A stretch of DNA of 64,000 nt from Achromobacter aloeverae (GCF_004121055.1 NZ_PYAL01000001.1:620001-684000); one strand, 5' to 3'. Counted from the stretch's first letter, positions 18,483 to 30,680 are shown. A program made the numbers and translations. The notes: generated by a model not told the origin, from the sequence alone.

Positions 18483-19550
18483 ATGACCGCCCTGTCGGAC
18501 GTCCCCTTTTCCGTCCTCGACCTGGCCCCCATCGCGCAGAACCGCAGCGCCGCGGATGCATTCCGCAACACGGTGGAGTTGGCGCAGCACGTTGAACGCC
18601 TGGGCTACAACCGGTTCTGGCTGGCCGAGCACCACAATATCAACGGCATCGCCAGCAGCGCCACGGCGGTCCTGATCGGGCACGTGGCCGGGCATACGAA
18701 GACGCTGCGCGTGGGCTCGGGCGGCGTGATGCTGCCCAACCATGCGCCCCTGATCATCGCCGAGCAATTCGGCACGCTGGAAACCTTGTATCCCGGCCGC
18801 ATCGACCTGGGCCTGGGCCGCGCTCCCGGCAGCGACGGCCTGACCCAGCGAGCCTTGCGCCGCGATCCCCGCAGCGGCCTGGAATTCCCCGAGCTGCTGG
18901 AGGAATTGCGCGCGTTCCTGCGGCCCGCGCATCCGACCCAGGCCGTGCGCGCGATTCCCGGCGAAGGGCTGAATATCCCCATCTGGCTGCTGGGTTCCAG
19001 CGACTTCAGCGCCCGCCTTGCCGCGCAATTGGGGCTGCCGTTCTCCTTCGCGGGCCACTTTTCGCCCGAAGGCATCGCCGCGATGCGTCTCTATCGCCAA
19101 TTGTTCCGCCCCTCGGAAACGCTGCATCGCCCCTATTCGATGATAGGCGTGCCCGTCATCGCAGCCGATACCGACGAGGAAGCGCGCCGCCAGTCCACCA
19201 CGCAGCAGCAGAAATTCCTGTCCTTGGTGCGCGGCAACCGCCTGCAACTGCAACCTCCTGTCGACGACATGGACCAGCGCTGGAACGACTGGGAACGCGC
19301 CGCCGTGCAGCAGAAACTGGGCGCGGCCATCGTCGGCGGCCCGGAGAAGGTCAGGCGCGAACTGGAAGCCCTGGTCGAGCGCACCGAGGCCGACGAGGTG
19401 ATGATCGTGTCGGATTTCTACGATCCCAAGGACAGGCTGCGCTCGTACGAAATCGTTGCCGCGCTGAAGCAGGCGCCCTCGGCGGCGGGCGCGAATGCAG
19501 AGGGAACCAGCACGGCGGGCACGCCGGCTGCTGGCCTCTCCGGCTGGTAA
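18483..19550 (+). CDS. LLM-class flavin-dependent oxidoreductase
   Basis: Bacterial-luciferase-like TIM-barrel flavoprotein of 355 residues, close in pattern to the YhbW group. Conserved segments include [29 protein letters not shown] and [13 protein letters not shown]. The last twenty residues are Ala/Gly/Thr-rich and probably disordered. Start ATG 18483 has AAGGA about nine bases upstream. Substrate and flavin source are unknown; LLM proteins need reduced FMN or F420, and FMN is expected here. Confidence 0.9.
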   Translation: MTALSDVPFSVLDLAPIAQNRSAADAFRNTVELAQHVERLGYNRFWLAEHHNINGIASSATAVLIGHVAGHTKTLRVGSGGVMLPNHAPLIIAEQFGTLETLYPGRIDLGLGRAPGSDGLTQRALRRDPRSGLEFPELLEELRAFLRPAHPTQAVRAIPGEGLNIPIWLLGSSDFSARLAAQLGLPFSFAGHFSPEGIAAMRLYRQLFRPSETLHRPYSMIGVPVIAADTDEEARRQSTTQQQKFLSLVRGNRLQLQPPVDDMDQRWNDWERAAVQQKLGAAIVGGPEKVRRELEALVERTEADEVMIVSDFYDPKDRLRSYEIVAALKQAPSAAGANAEGTSTAGTPAAGLSGW

Positions 19551-19928
19551 GCCGGCGTGTGGCTGGACTTGCCGGGCCATGACCATGACCCGGCGGATCG
19601 GCCTACCCCGAAGTGAACTGGGAGCAAGGCCGCGCATGTGCAGCACCGCCGGTGCGGTACCGCAGGTGCAGTACCCCATGTGCAATACCTCAGGCGCAGT
19701 ACCCCGAGGCGCGGTTCCGGCAGTCCCGCTTGATAAACCGGCATCTTGCCCCCAACTTCTTCCCGACAGCACGCGTCGCGCGGCGATTATCATGCTGCCG
19801 ATGAACCCGGAAGCCTCCGCGCGCCGCGCGCGCGAGACCGTTTTTCTACCCACGCCCCGGCATGGCGTCCATGAAATCCTGGACAACAGCCTCGGCGTCA
19901 AGCCGCCGATGCGGCAAGGATGTGTGAA
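19551..19928. other. Intergenic region upstream of the thioredoxin gene
   Basis: A 378-base gap. Its middle holds six degenerate 14-bp repeats (listed separately). The distal part is AT-richer around 19780-19800 and probably contains the thioredoxin promoter, but no clear hexamer pair stands out. No gene is supported. Confidence 0.5.
19638..19722 (+). repeat. Six degenerate 14-bp tandem repeats
   Basis: Units start at 19638, 19652, 19666, 19680, 19694 and 19709 with consensus GTGCAGTACCCCAG. Most positions, especially GC at 3-4 and CC at 9-10, are kept in every unit. One extra base precedes the last unit. Confidence 0.8.
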
Positions 19929-20312
19929 ATGACCGTAATGGAAATGAACAAGGACACGTTCCAGGAAGCCGTGAAGGGCGACGGCACGGTGATCGTCGAT
20001 TTCTGGGCGCCGTGGTGCGGCCCCTGCCGCGGCTTCGCGCCGGTCTTCGAGAAGGCCGCCGAAAGCCATCCGGACGTAACGTTCGCCAAGGTCAACACCG
20101 ACGTCGAACAGGAATTGGCGGGCGCGTTGAACATCCGCTCCATCCCCACGCTGATGGTGTTCCGCGAACAGGTGCTGCTGTTCTCGCAGCCGGGCGCCTT
20201 GTCGCCCGGCCAGCTGGAAGAGCTGCTGACCAAGGTCCAGGCCCTGGACATGGAGAAGGTGCACCAGGAAATCGCCACCGCCCAGGCCCAGGCCGGCGAA
20301 CAGCAGGCATAA
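19929..20312 (+). CDS. Thioredoxin-family protein
   Basis: Cytosolic dithiol-disulfide oxidoreductase of 127 residues with the classical active site WCGPC in DFWAPWCGPCRGFAP (about residues 25-39) and the cis-proline context RSIPTLMVF. The C-terminal extension (after about residue 105) is helical and Gln/Ala-rich, longer than in E. coli TrxA. Start ATG 19929 has AAGGA eight bases upstream; the in-frame ATG at 19920 overlaps this site and is unlikely. Confidence 0.93.
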   Translation: MTVMEMNKDTFQEAVKGDGTVIVDFWAPWCGPCRGFAPVFEKAAESHPDVTFAKVNTDVEQELAGALNIRSIPTLMVFREQVLLFSQPGALSPGQLEELLTKVQALDMEKVHQEIATAQAQAGEQQA

Positions 20313-20367
20313 TCGCCCGCTCCGGAGGCGCCTCGCGCGCTTCCGCCCTCCTTCCGCCTCGCCTTCC

Positions 20368-20393
20368 GCTTTTTAGTCCTGCTTTTTAGTCCT
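20368..20393. repeat. 13-bp perfect tandem duplication
   Basis: GCTTTTTAGTCCT occurs at 20368-20380 and again at 20381-20393, in the gap between the convergent thioredoxin and yigZ genes. Confidence 0.9.
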
Positions 20394-20409
20394 GCTTTCC
20401 ATTCTTCTT

Positions 20410-21012
20410 CTACTCCGTCCCGGCGCGTGTCCCCACCACCAGCGTGCTGCGACCCCGCGTCCCGTCGGTGATGGCCTGCGCCAGGTCGGCCACCGCCACG
20501 CGAGGAACATCCAGCGTCAGCGTCGCTCCGGTGGCGTCGAAGTCTTCCGCGACGATGACCGCGCCCGCTGCCGCCAACCGCGACTGCAGCCACTGCAGGT
20601 CGGCGTAGGCGCAATGGCAAGCGGCCCGCGCCATCTCCACGATGTCCACGCGCGGCGTCAACCGCAAGCAGTTGGCGGCGCAGCCGCCATAGGCCCGCAC
20701 CAATCCCCCCGTTCCCAGCTTGATGCCGCCAAACCAGCGGATCACGAGCACGGCCACGCGGTCGCACTGCTGGCCGTCGATGGCCTGCAGGATGGGCCGG
20801 CCGGCGCTGCCGCCCGGCTCGCCATCGTCGTTGAACCGGTAATGGTCGCCCACGCGATAGGCCCAGCAGTTGTGGGTAGCGTCGGGATCGCTGCGCCCGG
20901 CAATGAACGCCATGGCCGCCTGCGCGTCCGCGACGGGCGCCGCCAGCGCCAGGAAAACGCTCTTCTTGATCGTTTCCCGATACTCGCCGGGGTGGGCCAG
21001 CGTGGTCGCCAT
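20410..21012 (-). CDS. yigZ: YigZ/IMPACT-family protein
   Basis: A 200-residue member of the IMPACT family, with an N-terminal domain holding the signature DDGEPGGSAGRPILQ and VIRWFGGIKLGTGGLVRAYG, and a C-terminal DUF1949-like domain. Eukaryotic IMPACT binds GCN1 and modulates translation; the bacterial role is not settled. The start codon overlaps the stop of the upstream MFS gene (TGATG), so the pair is translationally coupled. Confidence 0.92.
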   Translation of the reverse strand: MATTLAHPGEYRETIKKSVFLALAAPVADAQAAMAFIAGRSDPDATHNCWAYRVGDHYRFNDDGEPGGSAGRPILQAIDGQQCDRVAVLVIRWFGGIKLGTGGLVRAYGGCAANCLRLTPRVDIVEMARAACHCAYADLQWLQSRLAAAGAVIVAEDFDATGATLTLDVPRVAVADLAQAITDGTRGRSTLVVGTRAGTE

Positions 21013-22226
21013 CAGGCCGCGCCGGCGCGCCGCACGGCTTTCGACAACAGCACGATGATGCCGATGGACAGCATGGATGCGAGCGCCGCCAGCAGGAAGA
21101 TGGACGGATAGCCATAGGCCGACACCGCCAGGCCCACCACCGGGCCCGTGATGCCCAGCGACAGGTCAAGGAAAACCGAATACGCGCCCAGCGCCGCGCC
21201 GCGATTGCCGGCCGGCACGCGCGCCACCGCCTCCACCCCCAGCGCCGGGAAGACCAGGGAAAAGCCAAAACCCGTGAGCGCCGCGCCCGCCAGCGCGAAG
21301 CCGGGCATGGGCGCCAGCCACAGGCACAGCAGGCCCAGCACCTCCACCGCGATGGAGCAGATGGCGACGCGAAAGCCGCCGAAGCGCGGGATCATGTTGG
21401 CCAGCAGCAGCCGCGCGCCGATGAAGGCGCAGCCGAACACGCTCAGCGCCAGCGCCGCGCCGTCCCATTTGAAGGAGGCGTAATAGAGGGTGATGAAGGT
21501 GGCGATCGCGCCGAAGCCGACGGACGCGAGCCCCAGCGACAAGCCATGCGGCAGCACCTGCGCCATCACGTGCTTGAACGCCATGCGCGCGCCGCCTACC
21601 ACCGCGACCGGCGCGCGGGGCGCCGCCAGCGCGATGCCGAACAGGCCCACGCCCAGCACGGCCGCGCCCACCGCGCCCATGCTCAAGTGCGCTTGCAGCA
21701 TCACGCCCAGCGGCGCGCCGATCGCCAGGGCGCCGTACGTGCAGATGCCGCTCCAGGAAATCACGCGTCCGGTATGGGCCGCGCCCACCTTGCCTATGCC
21801 CCACGTCAGGCCGCCCGTGCCCACCCAGCTTTCGCCGAAGCCCAGCACCAGGCGCCCCAGCAGCAGCGCAGCCAGGCTGATCGTGGGAGACCGCTCAAAG
21901 GCGTAGGCCATCAAGAGGAACACCCCGCTGGCGGCGCAGGCCGCCAGGCCCACCAGCACCGTCTTCCTGGGCCCCACGCTGTCGGACATGCGGCCGGCAT
22001 GGGACCGGCTCAACAAGGTCGCCAGGTACTGGATGCTGATCACCAGCCCCGCCAGCACCGAACCGTAGCCCAGTTCGTTGTGCACGTACCCGGGCAGCAC
22101 GGCCATGGGCAGGCCCACGGTCAGGTAACCCAGGAAATTGAACAGGAGGATGGAAAGGATCTGCCCGGTCACCTTCAGGGAACCGGGCGCCGCCGACGAT
22201 GCGCGCGGCGCGCCTGGGGAAGACAT
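21012..22226 (-). CDS. MFS transporter (YfcJ/YhhS-like)
   Basis: Twelve-helix inner-membrane major facilitator of 404 residues, similar in pattern to the YhhS/YfcJ arabinose-efflux-like group. The loop 2-3 motif appears as [13 protein letters not shown] and helix 5 carries the exporter-like [15 protein letters not shown]. It is coupled to yigZ. The substrate is unknown; the group is annotated as drug or sugar exporters. Confidence 0.88.
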   Translation of the reverse strand: MSSPGAPRASSAAPGSLKVTGQILSILLFNFLGYLTVGLPMAVLPGYVHNELGYGSVLAGLVISIQYLATLLSRSHAGRMSDSVGPRKTVLVGLAACAASGVFLLMAYAFERSPTISLAALLLGRLVLGFGESWVGTGGLTWGIGKVGAAHTGRVISWSGICTYGALAIGAPLGVMLQAHLSMGAVGAAVLGVGLFGIALAAPRAPVAVVGGARMAFKHVMAQVLPHGLSLGLASVGFGAIATFITLYYASFKWDGAALALSVFGCAFIGARLLLANMIPRFGGFRVAICSIAVEVLGLLCLWLAPMPGFALAGAALTGFGFSLVFPALGVEAVARVPAGNRGAALGAYSVFLDLSLGITGPVVGLAVSAYGYPSIFLLAALASMLSIGIIVLLSKAVRRAGAA

Positions 22227-22240
22227 GGCTGGCCGCGCCC

Positions 22241-23845
22241 TCAGACCTCCACGCCGCGCGAAGCCAGGTAGTCCTCGTAGCCGCCGCGGTAGTCGATGAT
22301 CTCCCCGCTGGGCATGATCTCGATCACGCGGGTGGCCAGGCCGGAAACGAATTCGCGGTCATGAGAAACGAAGAACAGCGTGCCGGCGAATTTTTCCAGC
22401 GCGAACTGCAGCGACTCGATCGATTCCATGTCCAGGTGGTTGGTCGGTTCGTCCATCAGCAGGACGTTGTGCCGGCCCAGCATGAGGCGGCCGAAGGTCA
22501 TGCGGTTCTTCTCGCCGCCGGACAGGACCTTGGGCGCCTTGGGCAGGTCGTCCGCGGAGAACAGCAGGCGGCCCAGCACGGAACGGATGGCCTGGTCGTC
22601 GTCGCCGGGCTGGCGATGGTCGGTCATCCAGTCGAACAGGTTGATGTCGGTCTGCTGGAACTGGTCGGACACGTCCTGCGCCATGTAGCCCCTGTCGGCG
22701 TTATCGGACCACTTCACTTCGCCCTTGTCCGGCGCCAGGTCGCCCGCCAGCAGGCGCAGCAAGGTGGTCTTGCCCACGCCGTTGGCGCCGACGATGGCGA
22801 TCTTCTCGCCCGCTTCGACCATGGCGGAGAAATCGCGGATGACCGGTGCGTCGTAGGCCTTGGAAAGATGTTCCACCGTAACCGCCAGCCGGTGCAGGAC
22901 CTTGTTCTGCTCGAAGCGGATATACGGGTTCTGGCGCGACGAGGGCTTCACTTCGACCTGTTCGGCCTTGATGCGGTCGATCTGCTTCAGGCGCGAGGTC
23001 GCCTGGCGGGCCTTGGACTTGTTGGCGGAGAAGCGGCGCACGAAGTCCTGCAGCTCCGAAATACGTTCCTTGGCCTTGGCATTGTCGGCCGACAGGCGTT
23101 CGCGCGCCTGCGTGGACGCCAGCATGTAGTCGTCGTAGTTGCCGGGGTAGATGCGGATTTCGCGGTAGTCCAGGTCGGCCATGTGGGTGCAGACCTGGTT
23201 CAGGAAGTGGCGATCGTGGCTGATGATGATCATCGTGCTCTGGTAGCTATTGAGCACGTTCTCCAGCCAGCGGATGGTATTGATGTCCAGGTTGTTGGTG
23301 GGTTCGTCCAGCAGCAGCACATCGGGGTTGGAGAACAGCGCCTGCGCCAGCAGGACGCGCAGCTTCCAGCCCGGCGCCACTTCGCGCATCGGCAGGTTGT
23401 GCTGCTCGACCGGCAACTCCAGGCCCAGCAGCAGCTCGCCGGCGCGCGCCTCGGCGGTATAGCCGTCGTATTCAGCGAACTTGGCCTCGAGGTCCGCGGC
23501 GCGCATGTAGTCGTCGTCGGTGGCCTCGGGGTTGGCGTAGATGGCGTCGCGCTCGGACATCGCCGCCCACATCTCGGTGTGGCCCATCATGACCACGTCC
23601 AGCACCCGCACGTCCTCATAGGCGAACTGGTCCTGGCGCAGCTTGCCCAGGCGCACGCCCGGTTCCAGCGCGACGTTGCCGGAAGACGCTTCCAGGTCGC
23701 CCCCGATGATTTTCATGAAGGTCGACTTGCCGGAACCGTTGGCGCCGATAAGGCCATAGCGGTTGCCTTCGCCGAACTTGACGCTGACGTTCTCGAACAG
23801 GGGTTTGGGGCCGAACTGGATGGTGAGATTGGCGGTGGAGATCAC
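22241..23845 (-). CDS. ybiT: ABC-F ATPase, YbiT type
   Basis: Cytosolic translation-associated ATPase with two ABC domains and no membrane segments, 534 residues. Walker A motifs are GANGSGKST (about residue 35) and GANGVGKTT (about 350). The second signature LSGGEKNRM is intact, while the first is the YbiT-specific [15 protein letters not shown]. Both Walker B/H-loop sets ([11 protein letters not shown] and [10 protein letters not shown]) are present. The start is taken as GTG 23845, which gives the conserved N-terminus [12 protein letters not shown]; upstream codons look non-coding and no clear Shine-Dalgarno is seen. Confidence 0.93.
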   Translation of the reverse strand: MISTANLTIQFGPKPLFENVSVKFGEGNRYGLIGANGSGKSTFMKIIGGDLEASSGNVALEPGVRLGKLRQDQFAYEDVRVLDVVMMGHTEMWAAMSERDAIYANPEATDDDYMRAADLEAKFAEYDGYTAEARAGELLLGLELPVEQHNLPMREVAPGWKLRVLLAQALFSNPDVLLLDEPTNNLDINTIRWLENVLNSYQSTMIIISHDRHFLNQVCTHMADLDYREIRIYPGNYDDYMLASTQARERLSADNAKAKERISELQDFVRRFSANKSKARQATSRLKQIDRIKAEQVEVKPSSRQNPYIRFEQNKVLHRLAVTVEHLSKAYDAPVIRDFSAMVEAGEKIAIVGANGVGKTTLLRLLAGDLAPDKGEVKWSDNADRGYMAQDVSDQFQQTDINLFDWMTDHRQPGDDDQAIRSVLGRLLFSADDLPKAPKVLSGGEKNRMTFGRLMLGRHNVLLMDEPTNHLDMESIESLQFALEKFAGTLFFVSHDREFVSGLATRVIEIMPSGEIIDYRGGYEDYLASRGVEV

Positions 23846-24022
23846 GGCGTGTGGGTAAAAGAGGCGGGAGATGACTGAAGAAAGAACCGGACAGTGTACC
23901 AATCCCTTGTGCTGCATCGCAAAAAATGCACGACAAGGCGGGCGTCACCGAGGGACTCGGGCGCGGCGCGAGGCGCCACGACCCGGATGGCTACTTATGC
24001 CCTAATCCTTTTGTTCAGTCAA

Positions 24023-24051
24023 TTGTCAACCACGAACAACTTCTATGTAAT
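24023..24051 (+). promoter_or_regulatory. Candidate sigma70 promoter of the crotonase gene
   Basis: TTGTCA (24023-24028), a 17-base spacer and TGTAAT (24046-24051), each five of six to consensus, in an unusually AT-rich stretch. The predicted start of transcription is about 24058, leaving a leader of some 60 bases. Confidence 0.5.
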
Positions 24052-24116
24052 AGCGATCTGTCGCGTGGCGCGACCTGCCACATGGCGCACCCAGCCGCCG
24101 CCGAAGGACGGACATC

Positions 24117-25004
24117 ATGCCGCAAACATTGGAAATCGAATACAAGCCCCAGGCGGCCGTGGTGTGGCTTTCCCGGCCCGATGTCCGCAACGCCGTCGAC
24201 CCGCTGATGGTGCAGGAATTGTCCGAGGCGTTCGAGGCGCTGGGCCGGGATCCGCAGGTGCGCGCGATCGTGCTGGCCGGGCGCGGGATCGGCTTCTGTG
24301 CGGGCGCCGATATCGGCCAGGCCCGCTACGGCGCGCAACCCGGCGAACAGGACGATCGCACCGACGCGCTCGCCTGCGCCGCCATGCTGCACACGATCTA
24401 TTCCTGCCCCAAGGCCACCATTGCCCGGGTCCACGGCATCTGCATGTCGGTGGGCATGGGTTTGGCGGCCGCCTGCGATATCACCATCGCGTCCTCCCAG
24501 GCCACCTTCGCCCTGCCGGAAACACGGCTGGGCCTGGTGCCCGCGGTGATCGCGCCTTATGTGCTGCGCGCCATCGGCCCGCGCCACGCGACACGCTGGT
24601 TCCTGACGGGCGAGACCTTCAGCGCGACCGAAGCGTGGCGCATCGGGTTCGTGCACGACCTGTGCGAACCGGAATCGCTGGACATGCGGATCGCCGCGCT
24701 GGTGGATACCTTCATGCTGACCGCCCCGGATGCCGTCTCGGCCACCAAGGACCTGGTGCATGAATTGCCGGTGCGCGCCACCACGGACGACGCGGCGCCG
24801 GCCTCCCCCGATGGCGGCTTGGTGGGCCCCATGGGCCCCACGAGCGGGACGGGTAGCGCTGGGGGCCCGGGGACCAGCGTCGCGGGAGCGTCCCCCGCGC
24901 CGGATGTCATGGGCGCCGTCGTCGCCAGCGCCGTCCTGCCCGGCGCAAGACTGCCGCAGTGGATCGTCACGGGGGACTTTCCGTCGGGACTGGTCTCGAT
25001 ATAG
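24117..25004 (+). CDS. Enoyl-CoA hydratase/isomerase (crotonase) family protein with an atypical C-terminus
   Basis: A crotonase-fold CoA enzyme of 295 residues. The oxyanion-hole segments GRGIGFCAGADI and HGICMSVGMGLAAACDITIAS and the catalytic-Glu region ALPETRLGLVPAVIAP are all present up to about residue 220. The usual C-terminal helices, which normally end in a segment like EGREGLAAFLEKR, are missing. Instead the last 70 residues are Gly/Pro/Ala-rich low complexity. Neither other forward frame restores the missing motif. Activity and oligomerisation are therefore uncertain. Confidence 0.82.
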   Translation: MPQTLEIEYKPQAAVVWLSRPDVRNAVDPLMVQELSEAFEALGRDPQVRAIVLAGRGIGFCAGADIGQARYGAQPGEQDDRTDALACAAMLHTIYSCPKATIARVHGICMSVGMGLAAACDITIASSQATFALPETRLGLVPAVIAPYVLRAIGPRHATRWFLTGETFSATEAWRIGFVHDLCEPESLDMRIAALVDTFMLTAPDAVSATKDLVHELPVRATTDDAAPASPDGGLVGPMGPTSGTGSAGGPGTSVAGASPAPDVMGAVVASAVLPGARLPQWIVTGDFPSGLVSI

Positions 25005-25074
25005 CGCGGCTGCATGCGATGGCCGCGGCATGCTGGCCGGATGGCGCGAGGCGTGTTCCGCGCACGGAAGCGTT

Positions 25075-26304
25075 TCAGACGCCCGGATCGGGCTGTCCCG
25101 GGGGCAAAGGCGTATCGTCGCTTCGGCTGCGATACCGGTCCAGCAGGTTGAACAGCAGCGGGTTGAGGAGAATGGACAGGATGGCGCCCCCCAGCACCAG
25201 GTCCTGGGCCTCGCTGGGCATGATCTGCTGCGTGATGCCCAATCCCGCCAGGATGAAGGAGAACTCGCCGATCTGCGCCAGGCTGGCGGAAATGGTCAGC
25301 GCCGTCATCTTGGAATGGCGAAAGGCGCGCACGATGAGATAGGCGGCGATGGACTTGCCGACCACGATGATCAGCGTCGTGCCCAGCACGCCCCAGGGAT
25401 CCCGCAAGAAGGACAGCGGATCGAACAGCATGCCCACCGATACGAAGAACAGCACCGAGAACGCATCGCGCAAGGGCAGCGACTCGTCGGCGGCGCGCTG
25501 GCTGAACTCCGATTCGGCCATGACCATGCCGGCGAAGAAGGCCCCGAGCGCGAACGACACGCCGAACAGCGCGGTGGCGCCATAGGCCACGCCCAGCGCG
25601 CATGCCAGCACGCCCAGGCGGAACAGCTCGCGGTTCCCCGTGTAGACGACCCGCTCCAATATCCACGGAATGATGCGGCGCCCGAACACCAGCATGATGG
25701 CGACGAAGGCCGCCACCTTGACCACGGTCATGCCCAGCACCCACCACAGGGACGGCCCGCCTTCCGCGCCACGCCCACCCAACACGCCGGACAAGGCCGG
25801 AATCAGCACCAGGGCCGCCACCATGACCAGGTCCTCGACGATCAGCCATCCGACCGCGATGCGCCCCACCCCCGTCTCGACCATCTGGCGATCGTCCAGC
25901 GCCTTGATCAGCACCACGGTGCTGGCCACCGACAAGGCCAGCCCGAACAACAGCCCCCCGCCCAGCGACCAGTGCATCAGTTGCGACAGCCCCAGCCCCA
26001 TCAGGGTTGCCACGCTGATCTGCACAATGGCGCCCGGCACGGCGATGCCCTTGACCGACAGCAGATCCTTGAGGGAGAAATGCAGGCCGACGCCGAACAT
26101 CAGCAGGATCACGCCAAGTTCGGCCAGTTCCTGCGCCAGGTGGCCGTCCGCGGTGAATCCGGGGGTGTGAGGTCCGGCCAGGATGCCGGCGAACAGATAG
26201 CCTATCAGTGGAGGCAGCTTCAGCCGGACGGCGATCGCGCCCAGGATGAAGGCCAGTACCAGGCCGCCCACGATGGTCGTGATGAGCGGGGTCGAATGGG
26301 GCAT
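25075..26304 (-). CDS. Kef/YbaL-family cation:proton antiporter, membrane domain only
   Basis: Inner-membrane CPA2-type antiporter of 409 residues with about 12-13 hydrophobic segments. Family signatures include PPLIGYLFAGILAGP, the helix-5 region GWLIVEDLVMVAALVL and FALGAFFAGMVMAESEF. E. coli YbaL and KefB/C continue into a cytosolic TrkA-N nucleotide-binding domain, which is absent here: the protein ends shortly after the last helix. ATG 26304 has GGAG five bases upstream. Transported ion (K+ or Na+) is not determinable. Confidence 0.9.
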   Translation of the reverse strand: MPHSTPLITTIVGGLVLAFILGAIAVRLKLPPLIGYLFAGILAGPHTPGFTADGHLAQELAELGVILLMFGVGLHFSLKDLLSVKGIAVPGAIVQISVATLMGLGLSQLMHWSLGGGLLFGLALSVASTVVLIKALDDRQMVETGVGRIAVGWLIVEDLVMVAALVLIPALSGVLGGRGAEGGPSLWWVLGMTVVKVAAFVAIMLVFGRRIIPWILERVVYTGNRELFRLGVLACALGVAYGATALFGVSFALGAFFAGMVMAESEFSQRAADESLPLRDAFSVLFFVSVGMLFDPLSFLRDPWGVLGTTLIIVVGKSIAAYLIVRAFRHSKMTALTISASLAQIGEFSFILAGLGITQQIMPSEAQDLVLGGAILSILLNPLLFNLLDRYRSRSDDTPLPPGQPDPGV

Positions 26305-26586
26305 CAAGTCTCCAGGGAAAAGATGAACGGCGGCACGGCGCCTGGGCGGCCCGATCGTTCAATCTATTGTCAGGTAGAAAGAATATCACGCGATTTTTAC
26401 CAGATCGGAACAGTGTGACAGGCTCGCGTCGCTGTTGCGTAGGCAAGGCGGAAAAATGTGGAACGCCCGCGTGCCATTGGCTCCCCTGGACACAAAAACT
26501 TCACCATTCGATGAAAGCAAAATGACAGCAAGTTCGCGCAGCATGGCGGGACGGTGCCGCTTGCATCGCCTGAACCAAGGACGCGC

Positions 26587-28128
26587 ATGATCCAGGTCTT
26601 ATCGTGGGATGCCATTTATGCCGGCGCCGAAGGCGTCGCGCCGGACGCCTGGGTGCGCCTGGATGGCCATCCGGTTTTCCCGGACGCGGCCCAGGCCGCG
26701 GACACTTTCCTGCTGGTCCAGCAGGCCGCCTGTTGCGCCACCCATGGCTGCTGGCATGCGGACATGGTGGTGGAAGTCCATGCGGACGCGCCCGTGGACT
26801 GGCGCAGCGGCCCGGTCAGCGTACGCGGCCGCTGGGAGCGCTTGATCGACGATCCCGCCGGCTGGCGCTACCGGATCCGCGCCGCCCAGGTCGTGCCCGT
26901 AAGGGAACCGCGCGCCGCCTGGGCCATCGGCCGCCGCAGCGTCCTGGGCCTGGCCGCCTTCGCCGGCCTGGGCGCGATGGCCGGCCTGGCCGGCTGCGCG
27001 CCGGCGCAAGGGGGGGACGGCGCCCCGGGAGAGAGGGCCGGCCAGCCGGGTGCGGCGAATCCAGCGGTGAATGGGGCCGCGAATGGGCCGGTGAATGGGC
27101 CGGTAGACCGCGCCGAACCCGACGCCCAGCCAGCCATTCCCGCCTGGCTCGCCACCCAGAGCACTGTCGACATCCACAGCCACGGGGGCCGCGTCAGCCT
27201 GGGACGGCGCCCCGTGCCCCTGCCGTTCACCGCGCTGGCGGCGCCCATGCGCGCCGGCGCGATGCATGTGGTCTGCCTGGCCATCGTCACCGATTCCAGC
27301 GCCGACCACGTCGTCACCAGTCCCAGCGGCCGGCGGCGCATCGTCGCGTATCGGGACCCGGCGCCGGGCGAGATGGCGGCGCGCGGCGAGGCCGGTTTCC
27401 AGCGCCTGGCCGACCTGGTGGCGCAACAGAACCTGCACGTGGTAACCACCGCGGCACAACTGCGCGCGGCGTGCCGCGACGGCCCGTCCGTCATCGTGTC
27501 GGCCGAAGGCGCGGATTTCCTCGAAGGCGACCTGGCGCGGCTGGACGACGCCTATCATCGCCACGGCCTGCGGCACCTGCAGTTGACGCACTACCGCGTC
27601 AACGAACTGGGCGATATCCAGACCGCGCCGCCGGTCCACCAGGGCCTGACCGATTTCGGCGCGGCCGTCATCGAACGCTGCAATGACCTTGGCATCGTGG
27701 TCGACGTGGCGCACGGCACGTACGCGCTGGTGGAACGCGCCGCCCGGGTCACGCGCCGGCCACTGGTGCTGTCGCACACATCGCTAAGCCCGCATCCGGG
27801 GCGCTACTCGCGCACGATCTCGCCGGCGCACGCGCGGCTGGTGGCCGATACCTGCGGCGTGATCGGCGTATGGCCGGTGGCGGGCACCTTCCCCACGCTG
27901 GCGGCCATGGCGCAAGGCATGCGGGCCCTGGCCGACGAGGTGGGCGTGGCGCACGTGGGACTGGGTTCCGATATGCTGGGCCTGCTCGGACCGTCGGTCC
28001 TCGACAGCTACCGCAAGCTACCCCTGCTGGCGCAGGCCCTGCGCGACGCGGGCTTCAGCGAGCAGGACGCCAGCGCCATCCTGGGCGGCAACTATGCGCG
28101 GGTCCATGCGGCGACCATGAAGGCTTGA
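26587..28128 (+). CDS. M19 membrane-dipeptidase-like protein with an extra N-terminal domain
   Basis: A 513-residue protein. The C-terminal part (about 185-513) is an M19 dipeptidase-like TIM barrel: VDIHSHGG (H197, H199), VSAEGADFLEGD (bridging Glu), DVAHGTY and VLSHTSL. The usual HxD metal motif reads HxH here. Before it, residues 116-137 form a twin-arginine/lipoprotein-like segment (GRRSVLGLAAFAGLGAMAGLAGC), and before that sits a compact domain (about 20-103) with clustered Cys residues (ACCATHGCW) resembling DUF3299-type OB folds. Start ATG 26587 has AAGGA close upstream. A Pro/Asn/Gly linker (138-184) joins the parts. Role unknown; M19 enzymes cleave dipeptides or D-amino-acyl bonds. 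Confidence 0.82.
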   Translation: MIQVLSWDAIYAGAEGVAPDAWVRLDGHPVFPDAAQAADTFLLVQQAACCATHGCWHADMVVEVHADAPVDWRSGPVSVRGRWERLIDDPAGWRYRIRAAQVVPVREPRAAWAIGRRSVLGLAAFAGLGAMAGLAGCAPAQGGDGAPGERAGQPGAANPAVNGAANGPVNGPVDRAEPDAQPAIPAWLATQSTVDIHSHGGRVSLGRRPVPLPFTALAAPMRAGAMHVVCLAIVTDSSADHVVTSPSGRRRIVAYRDPAPGEMAARGEAGFQRLADLVAQQNLHVVTTAAQLRAACRDGPSVIVSAEGADFLEGDLARLDDAYHRHGLRHLQLTHYRVNELGDIQTAPPVHQGLTDFGAAVIERCNDLGIVVDVAHGTYALVERAARVTRRPLVLSHTSLSPHPGRYSRTISPAHARLVADTCGVIGVWPVAGTFPTLAAMAQGMRALADEVGVAHVGLGSDMLGLLGPSVLDSYRKLPLLAQALRDAGFSEQDASAILGGNYARVHAATMKA

Positions 28129-28153
28129 ACCGCGCTTGAACCGCGCTTGAACG
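28124..28153 (+). repeat. 11-bp tandem repeat containing the dipeptidase stop codon
   Basis: CTTGAACCGCG repeats from 28124 (two full copies and a partial third). TGA falls at 28126, 28137 and 28148, one in each forward reading frame. Confidence 0.9.
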
Positions 28154-28184
28154 AAGGCTCGCCCCAAGGCCTGGACGGCGCGGA

Positions 28185-30536
<2,352 letters not shown>

Positions 30537-30680
30537 GAAGCGGGGGACGGAAACAAAACAACCGCCATTTTGCCTGAAAGCGGCATCATGCACCGTGCGC
30601 GCGCCGGTCCGCGCCCCCGCGGACCGTTACCGGGTATGCAGATTGCTCAACCGAGCGACATTTCGCCCGTCGGAGCCATC

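Noticed and set aside
24730-25004. Simple frameshift explaining the odd crotonase C-terminus
   Set aside because: Neither other forward frame in this region encodes the usual terminal helix motif, so a single-base error would not restore it.
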